From Astropecten irregularis (taxonomy: Eukaryota > Echinodermata > Asteroidea > Paxillosida > Astropectinidae): DNA of 64,000 nt. This document shows positions 10,301 to 24,928 of this stretch, piece by piece. The position numbers were made by a program, and so were the translations under genes. The DNA lies in contig OZ020248.1 of the NCBI GenBank assembly GCA_963971285.1, positions 7,130,001 to 7,194,000 of the forward strand, read 5' to 3'. The notes beneath the pieces were generated by a model. It made no database searches. It had not been told where the DNA came from and worked only from the letters and a program-made list of their open reading frames with translations. Every line of letters starts with the position of its first letter. Position 1 is the first letter of the stretch.

Positions 10301-10591
10301 AGCACCACACGCTATGCGTGAAGGCCTCCGAGCAGGCCGCATTAAAACTGCACTTCGACTATGTGACACTTTTTGACGCTAGAGTTGGACATTTCTCCCT
10401 GAATACTGAGGTAATCGACTTGAAACTTACACGACATGTAGCCCCAGATGTACTATAGAGGGAAATATGGGCTGTGCCAAATTCCAAAGTCATGTTCATG
10501 GCCTAAAATCCAAGTAAAGCAACACACGCTATGCGAGAAGGCCTCCGAGCAGGCCGCATTAAAACTGCACTTCGACTATGTGACACTTTTT
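7337..10591 (+). repeat. Block A2 (A-type, 15 monomers)
   Basis: The order is T, H-like*, T/D hybrid, K, then the same 11 monomers as A1. The hybrid at 7771 has the T start (GGACATTTCTCC, GAGGTAATC) joined to the D-type CCACGATATTTA segment. The whole 15-monomer block recurs 55 monomers (11935 bp) downstream as A3. Confidence 0.85.
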
Positions 10592-11582
10592 GACGCTAGA
10601 GTTGGACATTTTTCCCTGAATACTGAGGAAACCGACTTGAAACTTGCACGACATGTAGCCCCAGATGAACTCTACAGGGAAATATGGGCTGTGTCAAATT
10701 ACAAAGTCATTTTCATGGCCGAAAATCAAAGTATAACACCAAACGCTATGGGTGAAGGCCTCCGAGCAGGCCCCATTAAAACTGCACTTAGACTATGAGA
10801 CACTTTTTGACGCTAGAGTTGGAAATTTTTCCCTGAATACCGATGCAATCGACTTGAAACTTCCACGATATTTAGCCCCAGATGAACTCTACTGGGAAAT
10901 ATGGGCTGTGCCAAATTCCAAAGTCATGTTCTTGGCCGAAAATCCAAGTATAGCACCACACGCTATGCGTGAAGGCCTCCGAGCAGGCCGCATTAAAACT
11001 GCACTTTGACTATGAGACACTTTTTGACGCTAGAGTTGGAAATTTTTCCCTGAATACTGATGCAATCGACTTGAAACTTCCACGATATTTAGCCCCAGAT
11101 GAACTCTACAGGGAAATATGGGCTGTGCCAAATTCCAAAGTCATGTTCTTGGCCGAAAATCCAAGTATAGCACCACACGCTATGCGTGAAGGTCTCCGAG
11201 CAGGCCGCATTAAAACTGGTCTTAGACTATGAGAAAATTTTTGACACTATAGTTGGAAATTTCTCCCTGAATACTGAGGCAATCGACTTGAAACTTCCAC
11301 GATATTTAGCCCCAGATGAACTCTACAGGGAAATATGGGCTGTGCCAAATTCCAAAGTCATGTTCTTGGCCGAAAATCCAAGTATAGCACCACACGCTAT
11401 GCGTGAAGGTCTCCGAGCAGGCCGCATTAAAACTGGTCTTAGACTATGAGAAAATTTTTGACACTATAGTTGGAAATTTCTCCCTGAATACTGAGGCAAT
11501 CGACTTGAAACTTCCACGATATTTAGCCCCAGATGAACTCTACAGGGAAATATGGGCTGTGCCAAATTCCAAAGTCATGTTC
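7809..11582 (+). repeat. 21-monomer-offset duplication, downstream copy (3774 bp)
   Basis: This is the counterpart of 3252-7025. Private changes here are TACTATAGAG (about 10451) and GCTATGGGTGAAGG (about 10747). Both copies share CTCTACTGGG (about 6331 and 10888). The 21-monomer spacing is one round of the A+B superunit. Confidence 0.84.
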
Positions 11583-14300
11583 ATGGCCTAAAATCCAAGT
11601 AAAGCAACACACGCTATGCGAGAAGGCCTCCGAGCAGGCCGCATTAAAACTGCACTTCGACTATGTGACACTTTTTGACGCTAGAGTTGGACATTTTTCC
11701 CTGAATACTGAGGAAACTGAATTGAAACTTGCACGACATGTAGTCCCAGATGAACTCTACAGGGAAATATGGGCTGTGCCAAATTCCAAAGTCATTTTCA
11801 TGGCCGAAAATCCAAGTTTAGCACCACACGCTATGCGTGAAGGCCTTCGAGCAGGCCGCATTAAAACTGTACTTAGACTATGAGACAATTTTTGACGCTA
11901 GAGTTGGAAATTTTTCCCTGAATACTGATGCAATCGACTTGAAACTTCCACGATATTTAGCCCCAGATGAACTCTACAGGGAAATATGGGCTGTGCCAAA
12001 TTCCAAAGTCATGTTCTTGGCCGAAAATCCAAGTATAGCACCACACGCTATGCGTGAAGGCCTCCGAGCAGGCCGCATTAAAACTGCACTTTGACTATGA
12101 GACACTTTTTGACGCTAGAGTTGGAAATTTTTCCCTGAATACTGATGCAATCGACTTGAAACTTCCACGATATTTAGCCCCAGATGAACTCTACAGGGAA
12201 ATATGGGCTGTGCCAAATTCCAAAGTCATGTTCTTGGCCGAAAATCCAAGTATAGCACCACACGCTATGCGTGAAGGTCTCCGAGCAGGCCGCATTAAAA
12301 CTGGTCTTAGACTATGAGAAAATTTTTGACACTATAGTTGGAAATTTCTCCCTGAATACTGAGGCAATCGACTTGAAACTTCCACGATATTTAGCCCCAG
12401 ATGAACTCTACAGGGAAATATGGGCTGTGTCAAATTCCAAAGTCATGTTCATGGCCTAAAATCCAAGTAAAGCAACACACGCTATGCGAGAAGGCCTCCG
12501 AGCAGGCCGCATTAAAACTGCACTTCGACTATGTGACACTTTTTGACGCTAGAGTTGGACATTTTTCCCTGAATACTGAGGAAACCGAATTGAAACTTGC
12601 ACGACATGTAGTCCCAGATGAACTCTACAGGGAAATATGGGCTGTGCCAAATTACAAAGTCATGTTCATGGCCGAAAATCCAAGTATAGCACCACACGCT
12701 ATGAGAGAAGGCCGCCGAGCAGGCCGCATTAAAACTGCACTTAGACTATGAGTGACTTTTTGACGTTAGAGTTGGAAATTTCTCCCTGAATACTGAGGCA
12801 ATCGACTTGAAACTTGCACGACATGTATCCCCAGATGAACTCTACAGGGAAATATGGGCTGTGCCAAATTCCAAAGTCATGTTCATGGCCGAAAATCCAA
12901 GTATAGCACCACACGCTATGCGTGAAGGCCTCCGAGCAGGCCGCATTAAAACTGTACTTAGACTATGTGACACTTTTTGACGCTAGAGTTGGACATTTTT
13001 CCCTGAATACTGATGCAATCGACTTGAAACTTGCACGATATTTAGCCCCAGATGAACTCTACAGGGAAATATGGGCTGTGCCAAATTCCAAAGTCATGTT
13101 CATGGCCTAAAATCCAAGTAAAGCAACACACGCTATGCGAGAAGGCCTCCGAGCAGGCCGCATTAAAACTGCACTTCGACTATGTGACACTTTTTGACGC
13201 TAGAGTTGGACATTTTTCCCTGAATACTGAGGAAACCGAACTGAAACTTGCACGACATGTAGCCCCAGATGAACTCTACAGGGAAATATGGGCTGTGCCA
13301 AATTCCAAAGTCATGTTCATGGCCGAAAATCCAAGTATAGCACCACACGCTATGCGTGAAGGCCTCCGAGCAGGCCGCATTAAAACTGTACTTAGACTAT
13401 GTGACACTTTTTGACGCTAGAGTTGGACATTTTTCCCTGAATACTGAGGAAACCGACTTGAAACTTGCACGACATGTAGCCCCAGATGAACTCTACAGGG
13501 AAATATGGGCTGTGTCAAATTACAAAGTCATTTTCATGGCCGAAAATCAAAGTATAACACCAAACGCTATGCGTGAAGGCCTCCGAGCAGGCCCCATTAA
13601 AACTGCACTTAGACTATGAGACACTTTTTGACGCTAGAGTTGGAAATTTTTCCCTGAATACCGATGCAATCGACTTGAAACTTCCACGATATTTAGCCCC
13701 AGATGAACTCTACAGGGAAATATGGGCTGTGCCAAATTCCAAAGTCATGTTCTTGGCCGAAAATCCAAGTATAGCACCACACGCTATGCGTGAAGGCCTC
13801 CGAGCAGGCCGCATTAAAACTGCACTTTGACTATGAGACACTTTTTGACGCTAGAGTTGGAAATTTTTCCCTGAATACTGATGCAATCGACTTGAAACTT
13901 CCACGATATTTAGCCCCAGATGAACTCTACAGGGAAATATGGGCTGTGCCAAATTCCAAAGTCATGTTCTTGGCCGAAAATCCAAGTATAGCACCACACG
14001 CTATGCGTGAAGGTCTCCGAGCAGGCCGCATTAAAACTGCACTTCGACTATGTGACACTTTTTGACGCTAGAGTTGGACATTTTTCCCTGAATACTGAGG
14101 AAACTGAATTGAAACTTGCACGACATGTAGTCCCAGATGAACTCTACAGGGAAATATGGGCTGTGCCAAATTCCAAAGTCATTTTCATGGCCGAAAATCC
14201 AAGTTTAGCACCACACGCTATGCGTGAAGGCCTTCGAGCAGGCCGCATTAAAACTGTACTTAGACTATGAGACAATTTTTGACGCTAGAGTTGGAAATTT

Positions 14301-14307
14301 TTCCCCT
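14301..14307 (+). other. Single-base insertion in a D monomer
   Basis: TTTTTCCCCTG is present where other copies have TTTTTCCCTG. All downstream anchors shift by +1 until the compensating deletion near 17933. Confidence 0.9.
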
Positions 14308-17300
14308 GAATACTGATGCAATCGACTTGAAACTTCCACGATATTTAGCCCCAGATGAACTCTACAGGGAAATATGGGCTGTGCCAAATTCCAAAGTCAT
14401 GTTCTTGGCCGAAAATCCAAGTATAGCACCACACGCTATGCGTGAAGGCCTCCGAGCAGGCCGCATTAAAACTGCACTTTGACTATGAGACACTTTTTGA
14501 CGCTAGAGTTGGAAATTTTTCCCTGAATACTGATGCAATCGACTTGAAACTTCCACGATATTTAGCCCCAGATGAACTCTACAGGGAAATATGGGCTGTG
14601 CCAAATTCCAAAGTCATGTTCTTGGCCGAAAATCCAAGTATAGCACCACACGCTATGCGTGAAGGTCTCCGAGCAGGCCGCATTAAAACTGGTCTTAGAC
14701 TATGAGAAAATTTTTGACACTATAGTTGGAAATTTCTCCCTGAATACTGAGGCAATCGACTTGAAACTTCCACGATATTTAGCCCCAGATGAACTCTACA
14801 GGGAAATATGGGCTGTGCCAAATTCCAAAGTCATGTTCATGGCCTAAAATCCAAGTAAAGCAACACACGCTATGCGAGAAGGCCTCCGAGCAGGCCGCAT
14901 TAAAACTGCACTTCGACTATGTGACACTTTTTGACGCTAGAGTTGGACATTTTTCCCTGAATACTGAGGAAACCGAATTGAAACTTGCACGACATGTAGT
15001 CCCAGATGAACTCTACAGGGAAATATGGGCTGTGCCAAATTACAAAGTCATGTTCATGGCCGAAAATCCAAGTATAGCACCACACGCTATGAGAGAAGGC
15101 CGCCGAGCAGGCCGCATTAAAACTGCACTTAGACTATGAGTGACTTTTTGACGTTAGAGTTGGAAATTTCTCCCTGAATACTGAGGCAATCGACTTGAAA
15201 CTTGCACGACATGTATCCCCAGATGAACTCTACAGGGAAATATGGGCTGTGCCAAATTCCAAAGTCATGTTCATGGCCGAAAATCCAAGTATAGCACCAC
15301 ACGCTATGCGTGAAGGCCTCCGAGCAGGCCGCATTAAAACTGTACTTAGAATATGTGACACTTTTTGACGCTAGAGTTGGACATTTTTCCCTGAATACTG
15401 ATGCAATCGACTTGAAACTTGCACGATATTTAGCCCCAGATGAACTCTACAGGGAAATATGGGCTGTGCCAAATTCCAAAGTCATGTTCATGGCCTAAAA
15501 TCCAAGTAAAGCAACACACGCTATGCGAGAAGGCCTCCGAGCAGGCCGCATTAAAACTGCACTTCGACTATGTGACACTTTTTGACGCTAGAGTTGGACA
15601 TTTTTCCCTGAATACTGAGGAAACCGAACTGAAACTTGCACGACATGTAGCCCCAGATGAACTCTACAGGGAAATATGGGCTGTGCCAAATTACAAAGTC
15701 ATGTTCATGGCCGAAAATCCAAGTATAGCACCACACGCTATGAGAGAAGGCCGCCGAGCAGGCCGCATTAAAACTGCACTTAGACTATGAGTGACTTTCT
15801 GACGCTAGAGTTGGAAATTTCTCCCTGAATACTGAGGCAATCGACTTGAAACTTGCACGACATGTATCCCCAGATGAACTCTACAGGGAAATATGGGCTG
15901 TGCCAAATTCCAAAGTCATGTTCATGGCCGAAAATCCAAGTATAGCACCACACGCTATGCGTGAAGGCCTCCGAGCAGGCCGCATTAAAACTGTACTTAG
16001 ACTATGTGACACTTTTTGACGCTAGAGTTGGACATTTTTCCCTGAATACTGAGGAAACCGACTTGAAACTTGCACGACATGTAGCCCCAGATGAACTCTA
16101 CAGGGAAATATGGGCTGTGTCAAATTACAAAGTCATTTTCATGGCCGAAAATCAAAGTATAACACCAAACGCTATGCGTGAAGGCCTCCGAGCAGGCCCC
16201 ATTAAAACTGCACTTAGACTATGAGACACTTTTTGACGCTAGAGTTGGAAATTTTTCCCTGAATACCGATGCAATCGACTTGAAACTTCCACGATATTTA
16301 GCCCAAGATGAACTCTACAGGGAAATATGGGCTGTGCCAAATTCCAAAGTCATGTTCTTGGCCGAAAATCCAAGTATAGCACCACACGCTATGCGTGAAG
16401 GCCTCCGAGCAGGCCGCATTAAAACTGCACTTCGACTATGAGACACTTTTTGACGCTAGAGTTGGAAATTTTTCCCTGAATACTGATGCAATCGACTTGA
16501 AACTTCCACGATATTTAGCCCCAGATGAACTCTACAGGGAAATATGGGCTGTGCCAAATTCCAAAGTCATGTTCTTGGCCGAAAATCCAAGTATAGCACC
16601 ACACGCTATGCGTGAAGGTCTCCGAGCAGGCCGCATTAAAACTGGTCTTAGACTATGAGAAAATTTTTGACACTATAGTTGGAAATTTCTCCCTGAATAC
16701 TGAGGCAATCGACTTGAAACTTCCACGATATTTAGCCCCAGATGAACTCTACAGGGAAATATGGGCTGTGCCAAATTCCAAAGTCATGTTCTTGGCCGAA
16801 AATCCAAGTATAGCACCACACGCTATGCGTGAAGGTCTCCGAGCAGGCCGCATTAAAACTGGTCTTAGACTATGAGAAAATTTTTGACACTATAGTTGGA
16901 AATTTCTCCCTGAATACTGAGGCAATCGACTTGAAACTTCCACGATATTTAGCCCCAGATGAACTCTACAGGGAAATATGGGCTGTGCCAATTTCCAAAG
17001 TCATGTTCATGGCCTAAAATCCAAGTAAAGCAACACACGCTATGCGAGAAGGCCTCCGAGCAGGCCGCATTAAAACTGCACTTCGACTATGTGACACTTT
17101 TTGACGCTAGAGTTGGACATTTTTCCCTGAATACTGAGGAAACTGAATTGAAACTTGCACGACATGTAGTCCCAGATGAACTCTACAGGGAAATATGGGC
17201 TGTGCCAAATTCCAAAGTCATTTTCATGGCCGAAAATCCAAGTTTAGCACCACACGCTATGCGTGAAGGCCTTCGAGCAGGCCGCATTAAAACTGTACTT

Positions 17301-17928
17301 AGACTATGAGACAATTTTTGACGCTAGAGTTGGAAATTTTTCCCTGAATACTGATGCAATCGACTTGAAACTTCCACGATATTTAGCCCCAGATGAACTC
17401 TACAGGGAAATATGGGCTGTGCCAAATTCCAAAGTCATGTTCTTGGCCGAAAATCCAAGTATAGCACCACACGCTATGCGTGAAGGCCTCCGAGCAGGCC
17501 GCATTAAAACTGCACTTTGACTATGAGACACTTTTTGACGCTAGAGTTGGAAATTTTTCCCTGAATACTGATGCAATCGACTTGAAACTTCCACGATATT
17601 TAGCCCCAGATGAACTCTACAGGGAAATATGGGCTGTGCCAAATTCCAAAGTCATGTTCTTGGCCGAAAATCCAAGTATAGCACCACACGCTATGCGTGA
17701 AGGTCTCCGAGCAGGCCGCATTAAAACTGGTCTTAGACTATGAGAAAATTTTTGACACTATAGTTGGAAATTTCTCCCTGAATACTGAGGCAATCGACTT
17801 GAAACTTCCACGATATTTAGCCCCAGATGAACTCTACAGGGAAATATGGGCTGTGCCAAATTCCAAAGTCATGTTCATGGCCTAAAATCCAAGTAAAGCA
17901 ACACACGCTATGCGAGAAGGCCTCCGAG

Positions 17929-17936
17929 CAGGCGCA
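17929..17936 (+). other. Single-base deletion in the conserved GC-rich segment
   Basis: GAGCAGGCGCATT is present where other copies have GAGCAGGCCGCATT. The 217-bp grid returns to its original phase. Confidence 0.9.
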
Positions 17937-18656
17937 TTAAAACTGCACTTCGACTATGTGACACTTTTTGACGCTAGAGTTGGACATTTTTCCCTGAATA
18001 CTGAGGAAACCGAATTGAAACTTGCACGACATGTAGTCCCAGATGAACTCTACAGGGAAATATGGGCTGTGCCAAATTACAAAGTCATGTTCATGGCCGA
18101 AAATCCAAGTATAGCACCACACGCTATGAGAGAAGGCCGCCGAGCAGGCCGCATTAAAACTGCACTTAGACTATGAGTGACTTTTTGACGTTAGAGTTGG
18201 AAATTTCTCCCTGAATACTGAGGCAATCGACTTGAAACTTGCACGACATGTATCCCCAGATGAACTCTACAGGGAAATATGGGCTGTGCCAAATTCCAAA
18301 GTCATGTTCATGGCCGAAAATCCAAGTATAGCACCACACGCTATGCGTGAAGGCCTCCGAGCAGGCCGCATTAAAACTGTACTTAGACTATGTGACACTT
18401 TTTGACGCTAGAGTTGGACATTTTTCCCTGAATACTGAGGAAACCGACTTGAAACTTGCACGACATGTAGCCCCAGATGAACTCTACAGGGAAATATGGG
18501 CTGTGTCAAATTACAAAGTCATTTTCATGGCCGAAAATCAAAGTATAACACCACACGCTATGCGTGAAGGCCTCCGAGCAGGCCCCATTAAAACTGCACT
18601 TTGACTATGAGACACTTTTTGACGCTAGAGTTGGAAATTTTTCCCTGAATACTGAT

Positions 18657-21600
18657 GCAATCGACTTGAAACTTCCACGATATTTAGCCCCAGATGAACT
18701 CTACAGGGAAATATGGGCTGTGCCAAATTCCAAAGTCATGTTCTTGGCCGAAAATCCAAGTATAGCACCACACGCTATGCGTGAAGGTCTCCGAGCAGGC
18801 CGCATTAAAACTGGTCTTAGACTATGAGAAAATGTTTGACACTATAGTTGAAAATTTCTCCCTGAATACTGAGGCAATCGACTTGAAACTTCCACGATAT
18901 TTAGCCCCAGATGAACTCTACAGGGAAATATGGGCTGTGCCAAATTCCAAAGTCATGTTCTTGGCCGAAAATCCAAGTATAGCACCACACGCTATGCGTG
19001 AAGGTCTCCGAGCAGGCCGCATTAAAACTGGTCTTAGACTATGAGAAAATTTTTGACACTATAGTTGGAAATTTCTCCCTGAATACTGAGGCAATCGACT
19101 TGAAACTTCCACGATATTTAGCCCCAGATGAACTCTACAGGGAAATATGGGCTGTGCCAAATTCCAAAGTCATGTTCATGGCCTAAAATCCAAGTAAAGC
19201 AACACATGCTATGCGAGAAGGCCTCCGAGCAGGCCGCATTAAAACTGCACTTCGACTATGTGACACTTTTTGACGCTAGAGTTGGACATTTCTCCCTGAA
19301 TACTGAGGTAATCGACTTGAAACTTACACGACATGTAGCCCCAGATGTACTCTAGAGGGAAATATGGGCTGTGCCAAATTCCAAAGTCATGTTCATGGCC
19401 TAAAATCCAAGTAAAGCAACACACGCTATGCGAGAAGGCCTCCGAGCAGGCCGCATTAAAACTGGTCTTAGACTATGTGACACTTTTTGACGCTAGAGTT
19501 GGACATTTTTCCCTGAATACTGAGGAAACCGACTTGAAACTTGCACGACATGTAGCCCTAGATGAACTCTACAGGGAAATATGGGCTGTGCCAAATTCCA
19601 AAGTCATGTTCATGGCCTAAAATCCAAGTAAAGCAACACATGCTATGCGAGAAGGCCTCCGAGCAGGCCGCATTAAAACTGCACTTCGACTATGTGACAC
19701 TTTTTGACGCTAGAGTTGGACATTTCTCCCTGAATACTGAGGTAATCGACTTGAAACTTCCACGATATTTAGCCCCAGATGAACTCTACAGGGAAATATG
19801 GGCTGTGCCAAATTCCAAAGTCATGTTCTTGGCCGAAAATCCAAGTATAGCACCACACGCTATGCGTGAAGGTCTCCGAGCAGGCCGCATTAAAACTGGT
19901 CTTAGACTATGAGAAAATTTTTGACACTATAGTTGGAAATTTCTCCCTGAATACTGAGGCAATCGACTTGAAACTTCCACGATATTTAGCCCCAGATGAA
20001 CTCTACAGGGAAATATGGGCTGTGCCAAATTCCAAAGTCATGTTCTTGGCCGAAAATCCAAGTATAGCACCACACGCTATGCGTGAAGGCCTCCGAGCAG
20101 GCCGCATTAAAACTGCACTTTGACTATGAGGCAGTTTTTGACGCTCGAGTTGGAAATTTTTCCCTGAATACTGAGGTAATCGACTTGAAACCTGCACGAC
20201 ATGTAGCCCCAGATGTACTCTAGAGGGAAATATGGGCTGTGCCAAATTCCAAAGTCATTTTCATGGCCTAAAATCCAAGTAAAGCAACACATGCTATGCG
20301 AGAAGGCCTCCGAGCAGGCCGCATTAAAACTGCACTTCGACTATGAGACACTTTTTGACGCTAGAGTTGGACATTTCTCCCTGAACACTGAGGTAATCGA
20401 CTTGAAACTTACACGACATGTAGCCCCAGATGTACTCTAGAGGGAAATATGGGCTGTGCCAAATTCCAAAGTCATGTTCTTGGCCGAAAATCCAAGTATA
20501 GCACCACACGCTATGCGTGAAGGTCTCCGAGCTGGCCGCATTAAAACTGGTCTTAGACTATGAGAACATTTTTGACACTATAGTTGGAAATTTCTCCCTG
20601 AATACTGAGGCAATCGACTTGAAACTTCCACGATATTTAGCCCCAGATGAACTCTACAGGGAAATATGGGCTGTGTTAAATTCCAAAGTCATGTTCATGG
20701 CCTTAAATCCAAGTAAAGCAACACATGCTATGCGAGAAGGCCTCCGAGCAGGCCGCATTAAAACTGCACTTCGACTATGTGACACTTTTTGACGCTAGAG
20801 TTGGACATTTCTCCCTGAATACTGAGGTAATCGACTTGAAACTTACACGACATGTAGCCCCAGATGTACTCTAGAGGGAAATATGGGCTGTGCCAAATTC
20901 CAAAGTCATGTTCATGGCCTAAAATCCAAGTAAAGCAACACACGCTATGGGAGAAGGCCTCCGAGCAGGCCGCATTAAAACTGCACTTCGACTATGTGAC
21001 ACTTTTTGACGCTAGAGTTGGACATTTTTCCCTGAATACTGAGGAAACCGACTTGAAACTTGCACGACATGTAGCCCTAGATGAACTCTACAGGGAAATA
21101 TGGGCTGTGTCAAATTACAAAGTCATTTTCATGGCCGAAAATCAAAGTATAACACCACACGCTATGCGTGAATGCCTCCGAGCAGGCCGCATTAAAACTG
21201 CACTTAGACTATGAGACACTTTTTGACGCTAGAGTTTGACATTTTTCCCTGAATACTGAGGCAATCGACTTGAAACTTCCACGATATTTAGCCCCAGATG
21301 AACTCTACAGGGAAATATGGGCTGGGCCAAATTCCAAAGTCATGTTCTTGGCCGAAAATCCAAGTATAGCACCACACGCTATGCGTGAAGGCCTCCGAGC
21401 AGGCCGCGTTAAAACTGCATTTTGACTATGAGGCACTTTTTGACGCTCGAGTTTTAAATTTGTCCCTGAATACTGAGGTAATCGACTTGAAACCTGCACG
21501 ACATGTAGCCCCAGATGTACTCTAGAGGGAAATATGGGCTGTGCCAAATTCCAAAGTCATGTTCATGGCCTAAAATCCAAGTAAAGCAACACATGCTATG

Positions 21601-24600
21601 CGAGAAGGCCTCCGAGCAGGCCGCATTAAAACTGCACTTTGACTATGAGACACTTTTTGACGCTAGAGTTGGAAATTTTTCCCTGAATACTGATGCAATC
21701 GACTTGAAACTTCCACGATATTTAGCCCCAGATGAACTCTACAGGGAAATATGGGCTGTGCCAAATTCCAAAGTCATGTTCTTGGCCGAAAATCCAAGTA
21801 TAGCACCACACGCTATGCGTGAAGGCCTCCGAGCAGGCCGCATTAAAACTGCACTTTGACTATGAGGAACTTTTTGACGCTCGAGTTGGAAATTTTTCCC
21901 TGAATACTGAGGTAATCGACTTGAAACCTGCACGACATGTAGCCCCAGATGTACTCTAGAGGGAAATATGGGCTGTGCCAAATTCCAAAGTCATGTTCAT
22001 GGCCTAAAATCCAAGTAAAGCAACACATGCTATGCGAGAAGGCCTCCGAGCAGGCCGCATTAAAACTGCACTTCGACTATGAGACACTTTTTGACGCTAG
22101 AGTTGGACATTTCTCCCTGAATACTGAGGTAATCGACTTGAAACTTACACGACATGTAGCCCCAGATGTACTCTAGAGGGAAATATGGGCTGTGCCAAAT
22201 TCCAAAGTCATGTTCTTGGCCGAAAATCCAAGTATAGCACCACACGCTATGCGTGAAGGCCTCCGAGCAGGCCGCATTAAAACTGCACTTCGACTATGTG
22301 ACACTTTTTGACGCTAGAGTTGGACATTTCTCCCTGAATACTGAGGTAATCGACTTGAAACTTACACGACATGTAGCCCCAGATGTACTCTAGAGGGAAA
22401 TATGGGCTGTGCCAAATTCCAAAGTCATGTTCATGGCCTAAAATCCAAGTAAAGCAACACACGCTATGCGAGAAGGCCTCCGAGCAGGCCGCATTAAAAC
22501 TGCACTTCGACTATGTGACACTTTTTGACGCTAGAGTTGGACATTTTTCCCTGAATACTGAGGAAACCGACTTGAAACTTGCACGACATGTAGCCCCAGA
22601 TGAACTCTACAGGGAAATATGGGCTGTGTCAAATTACAAAGTCATTTTCATGGCCGAAAATCAAAGTATAACACCAAACGCTATGCGTGAAGGCCTCCGA
22701 GCAGGCCCCATTAAAACTGCACTTAGACTATGAGACACTTTTTGACGCTAGAGTTGGAAATTTTTCCCTGAATACCGATGCAATCGACTTGAAACTTCCA
22801 CGATATTTAGCCCCAGATGAACTCTACAGGGAAATATGGGCTGTGCCAAATTCCAAAGTCATGTTCTTGGCCGAAAATCCAAGTATAGCACCACACGCTA
22901 TGCGTGAAGGCCTCCGAGCAGGCCGCATTAAAACTGCACTTTGACTATGAGACACTTTTTGACGCTAGAGTTGGAAATTTTTCCCTGAATACTGATGCAA
23001 TCGACTTGAAACTTCCACGATATTTAGCCCCAGATGAACTCTACGGGGAAATATGGGCTGTGCCAAATTCCAAAGTCATGTTCTTGGCCGAAAATCCAAG
23101 TATAGCACCACACGCTATGCGTGAAGGTCTCCGAGCAGGCCGCATTAAAACTGGTCTTAGACTATGAGAAAATTTTTGACACTATAGTTGGAAATTTCTC
23201 CCTGAATACTGAGGCAATCGACTTGAAACTTCCACGATATTTAGCCCCAGATGAACTCTACAGGGAAATATGGGCTGTGCCAAATTCCAAAGTCATGTTC
23301 TTGGCCGAAAATCCAAGTATAGCACCACACGCTATGCGTGAAGGTCTCCGAGCAGGCCGCATTAAAACTGGTCTTAGACTATGAGAAAATTTTTGACACT
23401 ATAGTTGGAAATTTCTCCCTGAATACTGAGGCAATCGACTTGAAACTTCCACGATATTTAGCCCCAGATGAACTCTACAGGGAAATATGGGCTGTGCCAA
23501 ATTCCAAAGTCATGTTCATGGCCTAAAATCCAAGTAAAGCAACACACGCTATGCGAGAAGGCCTCCGAGCAGGCCGCATTAAAACTGCACTTCGACTATG
23601 TGACACTTTTTGACGCTAGAGTTGGACATTTTTCCCTGAATACTGAGGAAACTGAATTGAAACTTGCACGACATGTAGTCCCAGATGAACTCTACAGGGA
23701 AATATGGGCTGTGCCAAATTCCAAAGTCATTTTCATGGCCGAAAATCCAAGTTTAGCACCACACGCTATGCGTGAAGGCCTTCGAGCAGGCCGCATTAAA
23801 ACTGTACTTAGACTATGAGACAATTTTTGACGCTAGAGTTGGAAATTTTTCCCTGAATACTGATGCAATCGACTTGAAACTTCCACGATATTTAGCCCCA
23901 GATGAACTCTACAGGGAAATATGGGCTGTGCCAAATTCCAAAGTCATGTTCTTGGCCGAAAATCCAAGTATAGCACCACACGCTATGCGTGAAGGCCTCC
24001 GAGCAGGCCGCATTAAAACTGCACTTTGACTATGAGACACTTTTTGACGCTAGAGTTGGAAATTTTTCCCTGAATACTGATGCAATCGACTTGAAACTTC
24101 CACGATATTTAGCCCCAGATGAACTCTACAGGGAAATATGGGCTGTGCCAAATTCCAAAGTCATGTTCTTGGCCGAAAATCCAAGTATAGCACCACACGC
24201 TATGCGTGAAGGTCTCCGAGCAGGCCGCATTAAAACTGGTCTTAGACTATGAGAAAATTTTTGACACTATAGTTGGAAATTTCTCCCTGAATACTGAGGC
24301 AATCGACTTGAAACTTCCACGATATTTAGCCCCAGATGAACTCTACAGGGAAATATGGGCTGTGCCAAATTCCAAAGTCATGTTCATGGCCTAAAATCCA
24401 AGTAAAGCAACACACGCTATGCGAGAAGGCCTCCGAGCAGGCCGCATTAAAACTGCACTTCGACTATGTGACACTTTTTGACGCTAGAGTTGGACATTTT
24501 TCCCTGAATACTGAGGAAACCGAATTGAAACTTGCACGACATGTAGTCCCAGATGAACTCTACAGGGAAATATGGGCTGTGCCAAATTACAAAGTCATGT

Positions 24601-24928
24601 TCATGGCCGAAAATCCAAGTATAGCACCACACGCTATGAGAGAAGGCCGCCGAGCAGGCCGCATTAAAACTGCACTTAGACTATGAGTGACTTTTTGACG
24701 TTAGAGTTGGAAATTTCTCCCTGAATACTGAGGCAATCGACTTGAAACTTGCACGACATGTTTCCCCAGATGAACTCTACAGGGAAATATGGGCTGTGCC
24801 AAATTCCAAAGTCATGTTCATGGCCGAAAATCCAAGTATAGCACCACAGGCTATGCGTGAAGGCCTCCTAGCAGGCCGCATTAAAACTGTACTTAGACTA
24901 TGTGACACTTTTTGACGCTAGAGTTGGA
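18657..24928 (+). repeat. 55-monomer-offset duplication, downstream copy (about 6.3 kb)
   Basis: This is the counterpart of 6722-12993. It shares AGTTGAAAATTT (about 18850 and 6915) and the whole 15-monomer A block. Private changes include AATGTTTGAC (about 18831), CTACGGGGAAAT (about 23042), CATGTTTCCCC (about 24758) and CCTCCTAGCAGG (about 24864). Confidence 0.82.
19272..22526 (+). repeat. Block A3 (A-type, 15 monomers; copy of A2)
   Basis: This block matches A2 monomer for monomer at an offset of 11935 bp, including the K marker (20517), GCTGGGCC (about 21322) and TTTTAAATTTG (about 21450). Seen differences are CTGAACACTG (about 20384, usually CTGAATACTG), GGCCGCGTTAAA (about 21406) and an intact TCTAGA at 22389, where the A2 copy has TATAGA. 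Confidence 0.86.

Larger units (their letters stand above)
6722..12993 (+). repeat. 55-monomer-offset duplication, upstream copy (about 6.3 kb)
   Basis: This segment matches 18657-24928 at an offset of 11935 bp (55 monomers). It covers the end of B2, all of A2 and the beginning of B3. It ends where the downstream copy gains an S-like monomer (GGACATTTTT here versus GGAAATTTCTCC there). Confidence 0.82.
10592..19271 (+). repeat. Block B3 (B-type, 40 monomers)
   Basis: The order is HQ D D K K* HV D D K* HV S H* H HQ D D HV D D K* HV S H* H S HQ D D K K* HV D D K* HV S HQ D K K*. It contains two single-base indels (about 14304 and 17933). Repeats of the core D-D-K*-HV-D-D-K*-HV-S-HQ occur here in expanded or contracted form. 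No TCTAGA or CTCGAG is present. Confidence 0.83.
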
